Source of the DNA: Rubrobacter indicoceani
GTDB taxonomy: Bacteria; Actinomycetota; Rubrobacteria; Rubrobacterales; Rubrobacteraceae
Direction: 5' to 3'
NCBI RefSeq assembly: GCF_003568865.1
Contig: NZ_CP031115.1
Span: forward strand, 2,480,001 to 2,544,000
DNA: 64,000 nucleotides
Shown piece after piece: positions 17,167 through 26,522 of the stretch. Each line of letters opens with the position of its first letter. The first letter of the stretch is position 1. The position numbers and the translations under genes were made by a program. The notes beneath the pieces were generated by a model, which was not told the origin of the DNA, did not search any database, and was given only the letters and a program-made list of their open reading frames with translations.

Positions 17167-18377
17167 CCCTCCGGAAGATCCAGCAGAACCCGCCTGCGGG
17201 CCAGACCGTCCACCTCCGGGGCGGAGCCGACGCCGGACTCGAACGCTTTCCGCAGGGTTTCCCGCGATACCTCGACGCTCTGCGGCAGGTATGAGGACTG
17301 CGGGGCATACTCAAGCTCGTAACGCTCGGAGGGCCACCGCAGGGAGAAACACGCCGGGTCGGTTTCACCCTCGCGAGCGTAAAGCGGGTTGAGTCTGAGC
17401 CGCGTTCCGGCGGGCGGCAGAAGCAGGCCGGTGTCCGGCTCCGGGCCGCGTCTGTTCTGTACAAGACAGACGGCTCTGGAGTTGACGAGATCCGCCTCGT
17501 CCCGAGGTTCGGGGACCCGCTCCGAAAGCAGATTTCCGGTCAACGCTTCGTCGTCGTAAAGAAGCGGTGAGCTGAAGAGCGCAGCGTACTCGGGGACCTT
17601 CAGGGGAGCCCCGGAGGAGAGGTTCTCGGCGGCGGCGTTGTGCGTGTGTCCGATCAGGACCGCTCCGCTGTCCGGCCCATTCCCCCCGACAAGCCGGGCC
17701 ATCTCGCTGGCAACGTGCGGCTTCTCCGGCAGAAAATAGAAGGCGTCCTGACAGAGAACGAGGTCGAACCTCGCGGCTTCGGGAAACGGAAACGGCCCGG
17801 AGGCGTCGAAGCAGACCATTCGCGTCTCCGGCGTAACGTAGCGACGCGCAAGCCAGACCTTTGCGAATACAACGTCGGCAGCGGTGGTCTCCACGTCTCT
17901 CCGGACGAGTTCCCGGCTGTAGTGTCCAAGGCCGCAGGCCAGCTGAAAAGACCGCTTCGTACCCCGCAGGTTGTCTTGCAGAAGCGCAAGCCCGGCCAGG
18001 TAAGTCGGGTCAGAGAGACGATGGATAAGGTAATCGCCCACGCGTCCGAAACCGAGCAGCTCCATCGAGCGCCGCAGCGAACCGACCCCCGAAGCAACCT
18101 CCAGCCGCCTGTCAAAACCCGGTGGCGGGTCGGGCGCCCAGCTGTCCTGGTCCCCGAGAAGGACCGCCAGCGCGCTGATCAAATCGTTATTGCGCAACAA
18201 GGATACGCACTCTTCACGGGTTTCGTCGCGTCCGACCCTGAGATACGGGATGCCTTCGATCACGGGCCAACTTCTCTCGCCGTCGGTGAGGAGGTACTCT
18301 GTCTCATAGACCAGCGGTGCGCCGTTTTCGGGGCTGATCAAATCCTCGTCCAGCCACTTCGGATAGCGGTGTATCAA
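17157..18377 (-). CDS. SAM-dependent methyltransferase with Trm112-like N-terminus
   Basis: 406 residues. The TTG start is set by the TTGA overlap with the HD gene. The first 50 residues (LDEDLISPENGAPLVYETEY, then VIEGIPYLR) resemble the Trm112-like zinc ribbon often fused to methyltransferases, but its cysteines are absent. The class I domain follows: FQLACGLGHYSRELVRR is motif I and FDLVLCQDAFYFLPEKPHV the acceptor-side strand. The last 170 or so residues are unlike standard methyltransferases. It may methylate the pathway intermediate. Confidence 0.8.
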   Translation of the reverse strand: MIHRYPKWLDEDLISPENGAPLVYETEYLLTDGERSWPVIEGIPYLRVGRDETREECVSLLRNNDLISALAVLLGDQDSWAPDPPPGFDRRLEVASGVGSLRRSMELLGFGRVGDYLIHRLSDPTYLAGLALLQDNLRGTKRSFQLACGLGHYSRELVRRDVETTAADVVFAKVWLARRYVTPETRMVCFDASGPFPFPEAARFDLVLCQDAFYFLPEKPHVASEMARLVGGNGPDSGAVLIGHTHNAAAENLSSGAPLKVPEYAALFSSPLLYDDEALTGNLLSERVPEPRDEADLVNSRAVCLVQNRRGPEPDTGLLLPPAGTRLRLNPLYAREGETDPACFSLRWPSERYELEYAPQSSYLPQSVEVSRETLRKAFESGVGSAPEVDGLARRRVLLDLPEGWW

Positions 18378-19330
18378 GCCCCTGCGCCTTCGGTTGTGCT
18401 GAGGCCGGACGCCGCGAGCACCGATTCCTGAAACTCTTTGACCGGACCGTCGTGGACAAGGTCCATCTCTCCGAGGGCCTGGTCCAGGGTGAAGGCGGCT
18501 TCCCGGGCGTAGTGTTTCATCTGGATGACCCGGTCCATGACATCTGCGGCGTTGAAAGCCCTTCCGAGCGGGTCTTCGGCGTCGGTGATGCGCTGGAGTA
18601 TATCCTCCACCACGTCGCGAAGCTGGCCGGGGATCTGACCGAGGGATTCTTCGGTGAAGCTCGCGACGACGGCGGGGAGGCGTTCCCCGAGCATCATCTC
18701 GCCCGTGAAACCGGCGTCCGGCATCCCGGCGTTGTGGAGGTGATGGGTCAGCCCGGCAAGAAACGCCTCCCCCGGCTTCGCCTCGAAGCGCTCACAGAGC
18801 AGAACGGCGTAGACCGCCACGGTCTGGCAGTGATCCGCGTGGCTCTCCGGCGGCTCCAGCACGAGCCGCGCCCGACCGGGACGGGTACATCCCGCCCGGG
18901 GCTGCCGGGACAAAGCCTCCACGAAGCCGGGTAGACCGGCGGGATTCGGGCCCACACCTTTCCCGACAAGGAGCGCAGCTCTGAGCCGCCGTGCGGTACG
19001 CTCCGGAACAACGTCCTCAAAGGCGTCAAAGGACCGTAGAAGGATCTCTTCGGCCTCCGCGTCGGAGAGGCCGCCCCGCTTGAGCACATTCCGGTCTATG
19101 CCGCCGAGTCGAGCGGCGGCGACGGCGCGGGCGGTCTCGCTCAGGGCGACGCTCTCCGGGTCCTCGCCGGAGAGCAGCGCGGCCCACGAACGCCGGAACG
19201 CGGCGTCTGAGAGCGTGTCGGGAAAGTGAGCAACCCTCAGACGCTTGAGGTCCGAGATCTCCCCGAAAAGCGGGGTCAGATCGCCGAGACCCGGAGAGAT
19301 CCCCGACCGCCCGACCCGAGCTTCGTTCAC
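18374..19330 (-). CDS. HD-domain-like hydrolase
   Basis: 318 residues, GTG start overlapping the Ino1 stop (GTGA). After a helical N-terminal half, residues about 160-270 contain SHADHCQTVAVYAVLL, LAGLTHHLHNAGMPDAGF and FNAADVMDRVIQMKHY, the histidine/aspartate spacing of HD phosphohydrolases, although the central HD doublet appears as HH/HN. The family hydrolyses phosphates of nucleotides and small molecules. Next to Ino1, dephosphorylation of an inositol phosphate or glycosylated inositol phosphate is possible; the altered doublet makes activity uncertain. Confidence 0.7.
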   Translation of the reverse strand: MNEARVGRSGISPGLGDLTPLFGEISDLKRLRVAHFPDTLSDAAFRRSWAALLSGEDPESVALSETARAVAAARLGGIDRNVLKRGGLSDAEAEEILLRSFDAFEDVVPERTARRLRAALLVGKGVGPNPAGLPGFVEALSRQPRAGCTRPGRARLVLEPPESHADHCQTVAVYAVLLCERFEAKPGEAFLAGLTHHLHNAGMPDAGFTGEMMLGERLPAVVASFTEESLGQIPGQLRDVVEDILQRITDAEDPLGRAFNAADVMDRVIQMKHYAREAAFTLDQALGEMDLVHDGPVKEFQESVLAASGLSTTEGAGA

Positions 19331-20580
19331 GCGCCGGAGATCCAGTCGGCCAGAAGTTTGCCCTGCTCGTGGAAGGCGTGCTCCGGCGCGTTGCCGTTCT
19401 CTACCATCGGCGCCTTGAAAAAGAGCCCGAGCTGCTCCTGAACCCCGCCCTCGCCCCTGCGCTTCGCAAGGTCCACCAGCCGCACCAGCTCTATGACCAG
19501 CGGCGCCGCCAGGATCGAGTCGCTGCAGAGGAAGTTCACCTTTATCTGCATCTTGCGTCCCATGAAACCCACGAGGTCCACGTTGTCCCAGGCCTCTTTC
19601 GCATCACCACGAGGCTTATAATAATGTATTGACACGATGTGATCCTCCACCTCGTACCCGAGCATCTCATCGAGTACGGAGCCTTTCGTGGTGATCTTGG
19701 ATGCAAGAGAATCGGCGTCATCGAGGGCGAGGCCGTCGCGGTTTCCGAGGATGTTGGTGGAGAACCAGCCTTCGACCTTCAGGCCGCGCGCCTTGAAGGC
19801 CGGGGCGAGCACGGTCTTTATCATGGTCTGTCCGGTCTTACCGTCCCGACCGGCCACGGGGATGTTCTCGCGGTTGGCGAGCTCGGTCAGGGCGGGGATG
19901 TCGGCGGCGGCGGAGGGGGTGAAGTTCACGTACGGTACGCCGGAGGTTATCGCGGCGTAGGCGTAGATCATGGCCGGACCGATTCTGCTGTCGCTGTTGT
20001 CCAGGCCCCGCTCGAAGGCTTCTACGCTCGCAAAGACCCCGGCCTCAAGGTCAACGACGCGCTCCGTCGAGGCGAGGTTGACCAGAACGACCTCGTCCAG
20101 AGCGTGTTCTTCCCGGAAGGCGTGAAGGTCTCTTTTTATCAGGTCCACCTGTTCGCGGTGTCCGTTCGCTACGACCACGTTGTCGCCCGCAACGTTGCGG
20201 CAGAACTCGGGGTTTCCGGCGGCGGGCCAGGGCTTCACGGCGTCGAGGTCGTCCTTGACGGCGTAGATCTGCGCCTTGTCCATTACGCCGTGCGAGACGG
20301 CGGCATCCGTAAGGTCGTCGCCGGAGAGGTCCCAACCGCCGAAGACCAGGTTCTCGTACGGGGCCAGTTCATCCAGACCCCGAACGTCGAGGTCCGCGAG
20401 CGGGAGCCCGTCCGTATCCACTATGCCCTTGCGGATCATGGCTATCCCGGCGATGGCCGTCGTGGCAACCGCGCCGCCGACCCCGACGATAGCCACCCCG
20501 ACTCTACGAGTCTCCGTACCTGCGCCAGATGATTCCTGCACTTTGCAAGGCTCCTTGTTCGTCTTTTGTTCGAGGCTCAC
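19327..20580 (-). CDS. ino1: Inositol-3-phosphate synthase
   Basis: 417 residues. Converts glucose 6-phosphate to 1D-myo-inositol 3-phosphate using tightly bound NAD. The NAD loop GVGGAVATT is near residue 33; NFTPSAAADIPAL, AGRDGKTGQTMIKTVLAP and LGNRDGLAL match the catalytic core, and KVNFLCSDSILAAPLVIEL is typical near the C-terminus. GTG start with GGAAG seven bases upstream. First gene of the overlapping minus-strand operon, so the pathway downstream probably uses inositol phosphate. Confidence 0.93.
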   Translation of the reverse strand: MSLEQKTNKEPCKVQESSGAGTETRRVGVAIVGVGGAVATTAIAGIAMIRKGIVDTDGLPLADLDVRGLDELAPYENLVFGGWDLSGDDLTDAAVSHGVMDKAQIYAVKDDLDAVKPWPAAGNPEFCRNVAGDNVVVANGHREQVDLIKRDLHAFREEHALDEVVLVNLASTERVVDLEAGVFASVEAFERGLDNSDSRIGPAMIYAYAAITSGVPYVNFTPSAAADIPALTELANRENIPVAGRDGKTGQTMIKTVLAPAFKARGLKVEGWFSTNILGNRDGLALDDADSLASKITTKGSVLDEMLGYEVEDHIVSIHYYKPRGDAKEAWDNVDLVGFMGRKMQIKVNFLCSDSILAAPLVIELVRLVDLAKRRGEGGVQEQLGLFFKAPMVENGNAPEHAFHEQGKLLADWISGA

Positions 20581-21184
20581 GGCGAACTTCCCCGATGGAA
20601 CGGACCGCCTCTTTTCCAGCCTTCACCCGGCTAGTAATAGCGGAACAGGCCGCAGACCAGAGTATTCTGTCTTACTGCCAACCGGGGGCCGGGACGTACC
20701 AAACCCCTTAAGCGCAGCCGTAACAGGCTTTCACAAAGCACGCTCACGAATGGCCCGGCTCATCCTTGAGATAACTTTTTGCAGGCATTTCAGATACCGG
20801 TGGTCTCTTTATCCGGCGCGCCGTTGTCTTTGGCGTTCGGTCTCGCGTGGGCCGGAGGGGCCGGACATCCTGTCCCGGACGGCTCGCCAGCTCTTCTCCG
20901 CCTCCAGAGCCTTGCGCCTCCCCGGGTAGACGGAGGCATTCCAGACGCGGTACAGGTACCTATACAGGTACTCACCGTCGGAGTCGAGGGTCGGGATCGG
21001 ATCAACCCGCAGGCCCTAGAGGTCCGGCTTCTCCGGACAGCAAAAAACCTGCGTAGTCGCTGAAAACCGTGATTACGGCCGCTTCTCGACGCTCTCCTCT
21101 GTGGCATCCCTCCGAAGACACCCGCACGGAGACAGGGACCTTATCCGCGGTAGAACAAGAGCCGTAAACGTTTCGAAGCCCTGC
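20581..21184 (-). other. 604-base gap with coding-like fragments, no intact gene
   Basis: This stretch must contain the promoter of the ino1 operon. On the minus strand 20809-21015 is open for 68 codons and reads like protein (DGEYLYRYLYRVWNASVYPG, then RRKALEAEKSWRAVRDRM), but has no usable start codon before an in-frame TAG at 21016. The adjacent frame just upstream (AAVITVFSDYAGFLLSGEAG) also reads like protein. Together they may be a frameshifted remnant of a small gene. I see no tRNA or known RNA here. Confidence 0.35.
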
Positions 21185-21649
21185 TCAGACCGGTGTAAGG
21201 TCGAGCTCGCTCGTGATCTCGATGCTCCCCTTCAGGGACCGGGCGACCGGACAACTGTCCGCGTAGACCCGAAGGACCCGCTCTACCGTCTCGCGGTCCT
21301 CCTCGCTCGCGCTCAGGCGCATGGAGTGCTTTATGCGCTTGATGACGAGCACCTTCCCTTCGTCCTCGACCTCCCCGATCGTGTCGGCCTCAAGATTGTC
21401 AAACGACACTTGACGCGCTCCCAGCGCGCCCGCAAAGGTGCCGAGCAGTCACCCGCCCGCCGCTGCGACAACGTAGTCGAGCGTCGAGGCGTGTGGCTCT
21501 TCGGCCCCCGGCTCGACCCCGTAGTGCTCCGCGACCTCGCTATGAACCCCGAAGAGCACCGGCTCCTCCTCGCCCGGCACGTAGGCCCGCCGGACCTTCC
21601 CCTCCACCGGCTCTACCTTTACTCTAGAGACGTACTTTACCTCCGACAC
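21185..21649 (-). CDS. OsmC-family protein with in-frame TGA at the conserved Cys (candidate selenoprotein)
   Basis: 154 codons from a GTG at 21647-21649 preceded by AGAGAGGA. OsmC/Ohr proteins are thiol peroxidases with two cysteines. The sequence runs in one frame up to DYVVAAAGG, then a TGA at 21449-21451, then LLGTFAGALGARQV and the rest of the fold with the second cysteine in YADSCPVARSLKG. In the family the residue after GG is the reactive Cys, so the TGA sits exactly where selenocysteine would replace it. A GC-rich hairpin with a GGG loop follows 21 bases later. It lies 37 bases after an AhpD-like gene. The alternatives are a nonsense mutation or a sequencing error (TGC to TGA). Confidence 0.75.
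21412..21430 (-). promoter_or_regulatory. Candidate bacterial SECIS hairpin
   Basis: In the minus-strand transcript an 8-base-pair stem (GGCGCGCU with AGCGCGUC, one G-U pair) closes a GGG loop. The stem starts 21 bases and the loop 29 bases after the first base of the UGA codon. This fits the general bacterial SECIS layout: immediately downstream of UGA, a short stem and a small loop beginning with G. GC-rich DNA forms hairpins by chance, so this is supporting rather than decisive evidence. Confidence 0.55.
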
Positions 21650-21686
21650 GTTCCGGTCCTCTCTGTTGAGTATCTGCTCCTGATAC

Positions 21687-22313
21687 CTACCCGCAATGCT
21701 TGCCCGCAATGTCTGCCCCGTGCTCCCGGCGGAACAGGGCATGATACTCCTCGTTCGGGAGCTTCCCGCAGGCCAGTGACATCCGGTTCGTGAAGTTGTA
21801 CATGCTCGCTACCTCCGCCACGTCCCAGACCTCCTCCAGCGTGAGGCCGAAGCTCTGGAGGCGTTCGATGTCCTCCGGGGTGCATTCGAGGGGCTCGTTC
21901 GTAATCTTCACCGCGTAGTCGAGGATCGCCCTTCGCCTCTCGTCCAGCCCGGCCCGGCGGTAGTCGAGGGTAATGCGGTCGGCGAGGATCGGGTCCCCGA
22001 GGGCTTCGCGAAGGGCCGCCCCGTGAGCGACAAGGCAGTACAGGCAGCCGTTCTCCATCGAGACGGCGACCGCGATCATCTCCCTTTCAGCCACGCTTAA
22101 ATTCTCTGTCGGCTCGTGCAGCATCCTGTAGTGGTTAAACCACGCCGAGAGTCGCTCGGGCCGGAAACTGTATGCCCGGAACACGTTCGGTACGAACCCG
22201 ACCGTCTCCCGAGCCTTCCTGAAAAGCCCCTGCAGACCCTTCGGCAACTCCGACTCCTCCGGCACGGGAAACCAGCTTATAGGTGTGTCCGTCGCTTTCT
22301 CTGTGTCGGTCAC
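21687..22313 (-). CDS. AhpD-like peroxidase-related protein
   Basis: 208 residues, GTG start with AAAGGAG six bases upstream. The carboxymuconolactone-decarboxylase/AhpD motif is visible as [18 protein letters not shown] followed by HGAALREA, with the CxxC redox pair and the downstream histidine. [14 protein letters not shown] is typical of the 'peroxidase-related enzyme' subfamily. It would reduce peroxides or act as a disulfide reductase. Upstream of and co-directional with the OsmC-type gene, so the two probably form a small peroxide-defence operon. Confidence 0.88.
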   Translation of the reverse strand: MTDTEKATDTPISWFPVPEESELPKGLQGLFRKARETVGFVPNVFRAYSFRPERLSAWFNHYRMLHEPTENLSVAEREMIAVAVSMENGCLYCLVAHGAALREALGDPILADRITLDYRRAGLDERRRAILDYAVKITNEPLECTPEDIERLQSFGLTLEEVWDVAEVASMYNFTNRMSLACGKLPNEEYHALFRREHGADIAGKHCG

Positions 22314-22418
22314 GTCGTACTCCTTTGGTGCTGCTCCGTAAATCCCCGGGGGAATTATCGGGGGAGCGATCTCACACGACTTCGGCCTTGCCCGGCGGTC
22401 ACGGCTGGGTATCTATCT

Positions 22419-23408
<990 letters not shown>

Positions 23409-23569
23409 GCTCGCCTCCGAAAAATCGTTCGCATCAAATATGAGTACCCTGACTTAAACCCGTTTCTTAGCCGGATAGACCCCGAACCAAACGCCCCGGG
23501 CAGCAGCAGTCTGCAGGTCGGCACCCTGTAAACCTCTGGAAATTCGCATCCGCCCCGCGCGGCGAGCCT

Positions 23570-25327
23570 CTATCCGATGCGCTCCGGGTTCCGCTCCGAG
23601 TAGCGGTTGGTTATGGGCATCCGGCGGTCTCGACCGAAGGAACGGATCGTTACTTTTATCCCGACCGGGGCCTGCCGACGCTTGTACTCCGCCCGATCAA
23701 CGAGCTTCACGACGCGGCGCACGTCCTCTTCCTCGAAGCCGAGGGCGATGATCTCCCCGATGCCCTTGTCCTCCTCGATGTAGGCTTCGAGGATCGGGTC
23801 CAGCACGTCGTAGGACGGCAGGGAGTCCGAGTCACGCTGGTCTTCTCGAAGCTCGGCAGAGGGTTCTTTTGTCAGGACGGACTCGGGGATAATCTCGCGG
23901 CCTTCGGAGCTGTTGATGTAGCGGCAGATGGCGTATACAAGCGTCTTCGGCACGTCCCGGATAAGCGCGAAACCACCGGCCATATCGCCGTACAGGGTTG
24001 AGTATCCGACGCTCATCTCGCTTTTGTTGCCGGTGCTCAGGACGATCCAGCCAAACTTGTTCGACAGCCCCATAACGATGTTCCCCCGCACCCGCGACTG
24101 AAGGTTCTCCTCGGTGATGCCCTCCTCGGTCCCCGCGAAGCTTTCCGAGAGCATCTCCCGGTACGCGTCGAAGGCCGGGCCGATAGGCACAACCTGCGTC
24201 TCTATCCCGAGCGACTCTGCAAGCGCGTAGGCGTCGGTGTTCGAGAGGTCGGAGGTGTAGCGGCTCGGCATAAGGACGCCGACCACGTTCTCCGGCCCGA
24301 GGGCGCGGGCAGCCACCGCCGCCACAAGCGACGAATCTATGCCGCCGGAGAGACCGAGAACGGCCTTCGTGAAACCGTTCTTCCCGAAATAGTCCGCCAG
24401 GCCGAGTTCCAGGGCCGCGAGAACCTCGCCCTCTTCGGGCAGAAGGTCTTCGGTGCGGGGTTCGTCGGACTGGGCGGGCGTGATGGCCTCTACCTTGCCC
24501 GGAAGCTCCACAAGGGTCGGACGTTCCCCGAGGTACTCTTCCTTTCTGGGACGCGAGTCGTGCAGGCGGCGCATAAGGGCTTCTTCGGGGAAGAGGTCCA
24601 CGAAAAGCAGGTCCTCCTCGAACTGCTTCGCCCGCGACACAAGGTTTCCCTCCGGATCAAAGACAACGGAGTGGCCGTCGAAGACAAGCTCGTCCTGCCC
24701 GCCGACAAGATTGCACATCACGACGTAGCAGCCGTAGTCCGACGCCCGCACCGAGAGCATCCGCTCCCGCGCCGCGCCCTTCAGCCGGTGATACGGCGAG
24801 GCGGAGATGTTCAGGAGCACGCTCGCCCCGCCGAGGGCCTGCTCGCGGGCCGGGCCGCCCGGATACCAGATGTCCTCGCAGACGTTCACCCCGACAAGCG
24901 TTCCGTCGAGCTTCAGAAGCGAGGAGCCGGAGCCTTCCCTGAAGTAGCGGTTCTCGTCGAAGACCCCGTAGTTCGGAAGGTAACGCTTGTGGTAGCGGTG
25001 CAGGACCTCGCCGCCCGAGACGACCGCGCAGGCGTTGAAGAGGTCTATGCCGAGGTCCACGAAGCCGAGGGCCGCCGTAACGCCCTCCGGGACCTCGACC
25101 TTGAACTCGTCCAGGGCGTGGAGGTTCTCGGCGATAAAGCTCGGCCTCAGAAGCAGATCCTCTGGCGGGTAGCCGGTGATCGCAAGCTCGGGAAAGGCTA
25201 CAAGGTCCGCGCCGTTTTCAACGGCTTTATGGAGGGCGTCCGTCATGCGTTCGACGTTCCCCCAGATATCCCCGACGGTAGTGTTGATCTGCGCCAGCGC
25301 GACCCTCATGAGCGGATGATAAACCAT
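23570..25327 (-). CDS. nadE: Glutamine-dependent NAD(+) synthetase
   Basis: 585 residues, two domains. N-terminal nitrilase-like glutaminase: Glu in FPELAITGYPPEDLLL, Lys in YHKRYLPNYGVFDE and Cys in VNVCEDIWYPGG. C-terminal amidating synthetase: PP-loop LGLSGGIDSSLVAA, then STGNKSEMSVGYSTLYGDMA. It makes NAD from deamido-NAD with ammonia channelled from glutamine. I start at the ATG at 25327 because GAAGGGG lies seven bases upstream; the ATG six codons later (25309) has no such site. The much longer open frame upstream is low-complexity and not coding. Confidence 0.95.
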   Translation of the reverse strand: MVYHPLMRVALAQINTTVGDIWGNVERMTDALHKAVENGADLVAFPELAITGYPPEDLLLRPSFIAENLHALDEFKVEVPEGVTAALGFVDLGIDLFNACAVVSGGEVLHRYHKRYLPNYGVFDENRYFREGSGSSLLKLDGTLVGVNVCEDIWYPGGPAREQALGGASVLLNISASPYHRLKGAARERMLSVRASDYGCYVVMCNLVGGQDELVFDGHSVVFDPEGNLVSRAKQFEEDLLFVDLFPEEALMRRLHDSRPRKEEYLGERPTLVELPGKVEAITPAQSDEPRTEDLLPEEGEVLAALELGLADYFGKNGFTKAVLGLSGGIDSSLVAAVAARALGPENVVGVLMPSRYTSDLSNTDAYALAESLGIETQVVPIGPAFDAYREMLSESFAGTEEGITEENLQSRVRGNIVMGLSNKFGWIVLSTGNKSEMSVGYSTLYGDMAGGFALIRDVPKTLVYAICRYINSSEGREIIPESVLTKEPSAELREDQRDSDSLPSYDVLDPILEAYIEEDKGIGEIIALGFEEEDVRRVVKLVDRAEYKRRQAPVGIKVTIRSFGRDRRMPITNRYSERNPERIG

Positions 25328-25584
25328 AAACAACCCCTTCGGTGCAAACGGGCTCCCCGCCCTGCGGCTGCGGGCCGGGTCGGTCTCATCTACTCCGGGC
25401 ATTGCAGGTCGCGCTGGCGCAGCTTGTGTTCGCCGGAGGGCTGGCCTCGACGGCCTGGCTTTCTTCTGCGACCGGCTCCCCGCATGGAGCCAGCGGCTGG
25501 CCGTCGTGCGGAGGTTTACCCTGAGGACCGGAGAGCATCTGCGGGATCTCGGGGGTCTGTCTTGCCTTAAACGAGAAACCCGAG

Positions 25585-25845
25585 GTGAGCGAGGTGCCGG
25601 CCCTGCACCTGCTCTCCGAAAGGACCCGGGCCTTCGGGGACCCTGCCACCGTCGCGGCCTGCAACGCCGACCTCTTCGCCGGACGCGACCCCCGCGAGAT
25701 TGTCCTGCAGCTGCCGGAACGCTGCGCTCTGGCCGCTGAGGTTCTACGGACGATCCCTGAGGAGATACCGTCTGACCGGGCCGACTTCGCCGACCGCGAC
25801 GTTCGCAGCGCGGCCCGAACGCGTCCGCCTGACCCGCCGACCTAA
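25585..25845 (+). CDS. Small hypothetical protein, 86 residues
   Basis: A GTG-started ORF in the 514-base gap between nadE and the Nudix gene. The product (LHLLSERTRAFGDPATVAA, then DPREIVLQLPERCALAAEVL) has a natural composition and alternating amphipathic helices until a Pro/Arg-rich end. I recognise no domain and there is no strong ribosome site. The rest of the gap (25328-25584) shows nothing I can name. Confidence 0.35.
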   Translation: MSEVPALHLLSERTRAFGDPATVAACNADLFAGRDPREIVLQLPERCALAAEVLRTIPEEIPSDRADFADRDVRSAARTRPPDPPT

Positions 25846-26480
25846 CCCATCCGGCCCCCGGCGGTGTCTGGAAGAGCGCGCCGGATAAACTCCAGAACCC
25901 CGGCGAGGTAGTCGCCCGCCGTCCCGTCGTCCACGAACTCCGAGAGACCGACGGTCGCCTTCTCCGGCGCGGCACCGTTCCGGTAGATGGTGGCCGGAAC
26001 GGTTTCGCCTTCGGGGAGTTTGTCTGCGTCGCTGAGGGTGACGCAGGCAAGGGAGTCCACCTCCTCCGGCTGGAGCCTGAGAGTTGCGGGGCTGATCTCC
26101 GTGATGAAAAGAAAGACACCGTGAAACTCGCGGTCGGTCCCCTGCGCAATGGTACGCTCCACGCGGCGTTCGCCGAGCGCGATCAGGTCCCCGGCCGGGG
26201 CTTCGAGGCCGAGTTCCTCGCTTATCTCCCGCCGACCGTCAAGGATAGTCTCCCCCGCCGCCAGATGCCCTCCGACCGAGACGTCGAGCCTTCCGGGCCA
26301 GGTATCTTTCTGCATCGCCCGCCGCTGAAGAAGGAGGCTCGGCTCGCCGTTCTCCGGCCTGTGCACCACCCAGCAGTGAAAGCACCGGTGCCACAGCCCG
26401 TCCCGGTGGGCCTCGCTTTTGAGGCGAACCTCGCCGGTTCCGTTTCCGACCTCGTCCAGGATATCTATCCACTCGTCCAC
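25842..26480 (-). CDS. Nudix hydrolase (IPP-isomerase-like)
   Basis: 212 residues. The Nudix box GGHLAAGETILDGRREISEE is complete. The N-terminus WIDILDEVGNGTGEVRLKSE and HRCFHCWVV resemble the YfcD/IDI-like branch that handles larger phosphate esters. The GTG start is five bases after a TAACTT element, so it may be leaderless; only 42 bases separate it from the divergent dehydrogenase gene. Confidence 0.9.
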   Translation of the reverse strand: MDEWIDILDEVGNGTGEVRLKSEAHRDGLWHRCFHCWVVHRPENGEPSLLLQRRAMQKDTWPGRLDVSVGGHLAAGETILDGRREISEELGLEAPAGDLIALGERRVERTIAQGTDREFHGVFLFITEISPATLRLQPEEVDSLACVTLSDADKLPEGETVPATIYRNGAAPEKATVGLSEFVDDGTAGDYLAGVLEFIRRALPDTAGGRMG

Positions 26481-26522
26481 GGGTTAAAGTTAGCATCTCG
26501 TAAACCGAAGGGGGGAGAATGC

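Noticed and set aside
19327-20580. Long plus-strand frames opposite ino1 and other genes
   Set aside because: They are the usual mirror frames of GC-rich coding DNA; the minus-strand product matches inositol-3-phosphate synthase.
10776-20580. Straight call of a mycothiol biosynthesis operon
   Set aside because: There is no MshC-type ligase or MshD-type acetyltransferase, and YcaO, MBL, TIM-barrel and Gfo/Idh genes are not part of that pathway.
25328-26149. Long open frame extending nadE upstream to give an 859-residue protein
   Set aside because: The extension is Arg/Pro/Ser low-complexity, overlaps the Nudix gene antisense, and nadE has a complete domain structure and a good ribosome site at 25327.
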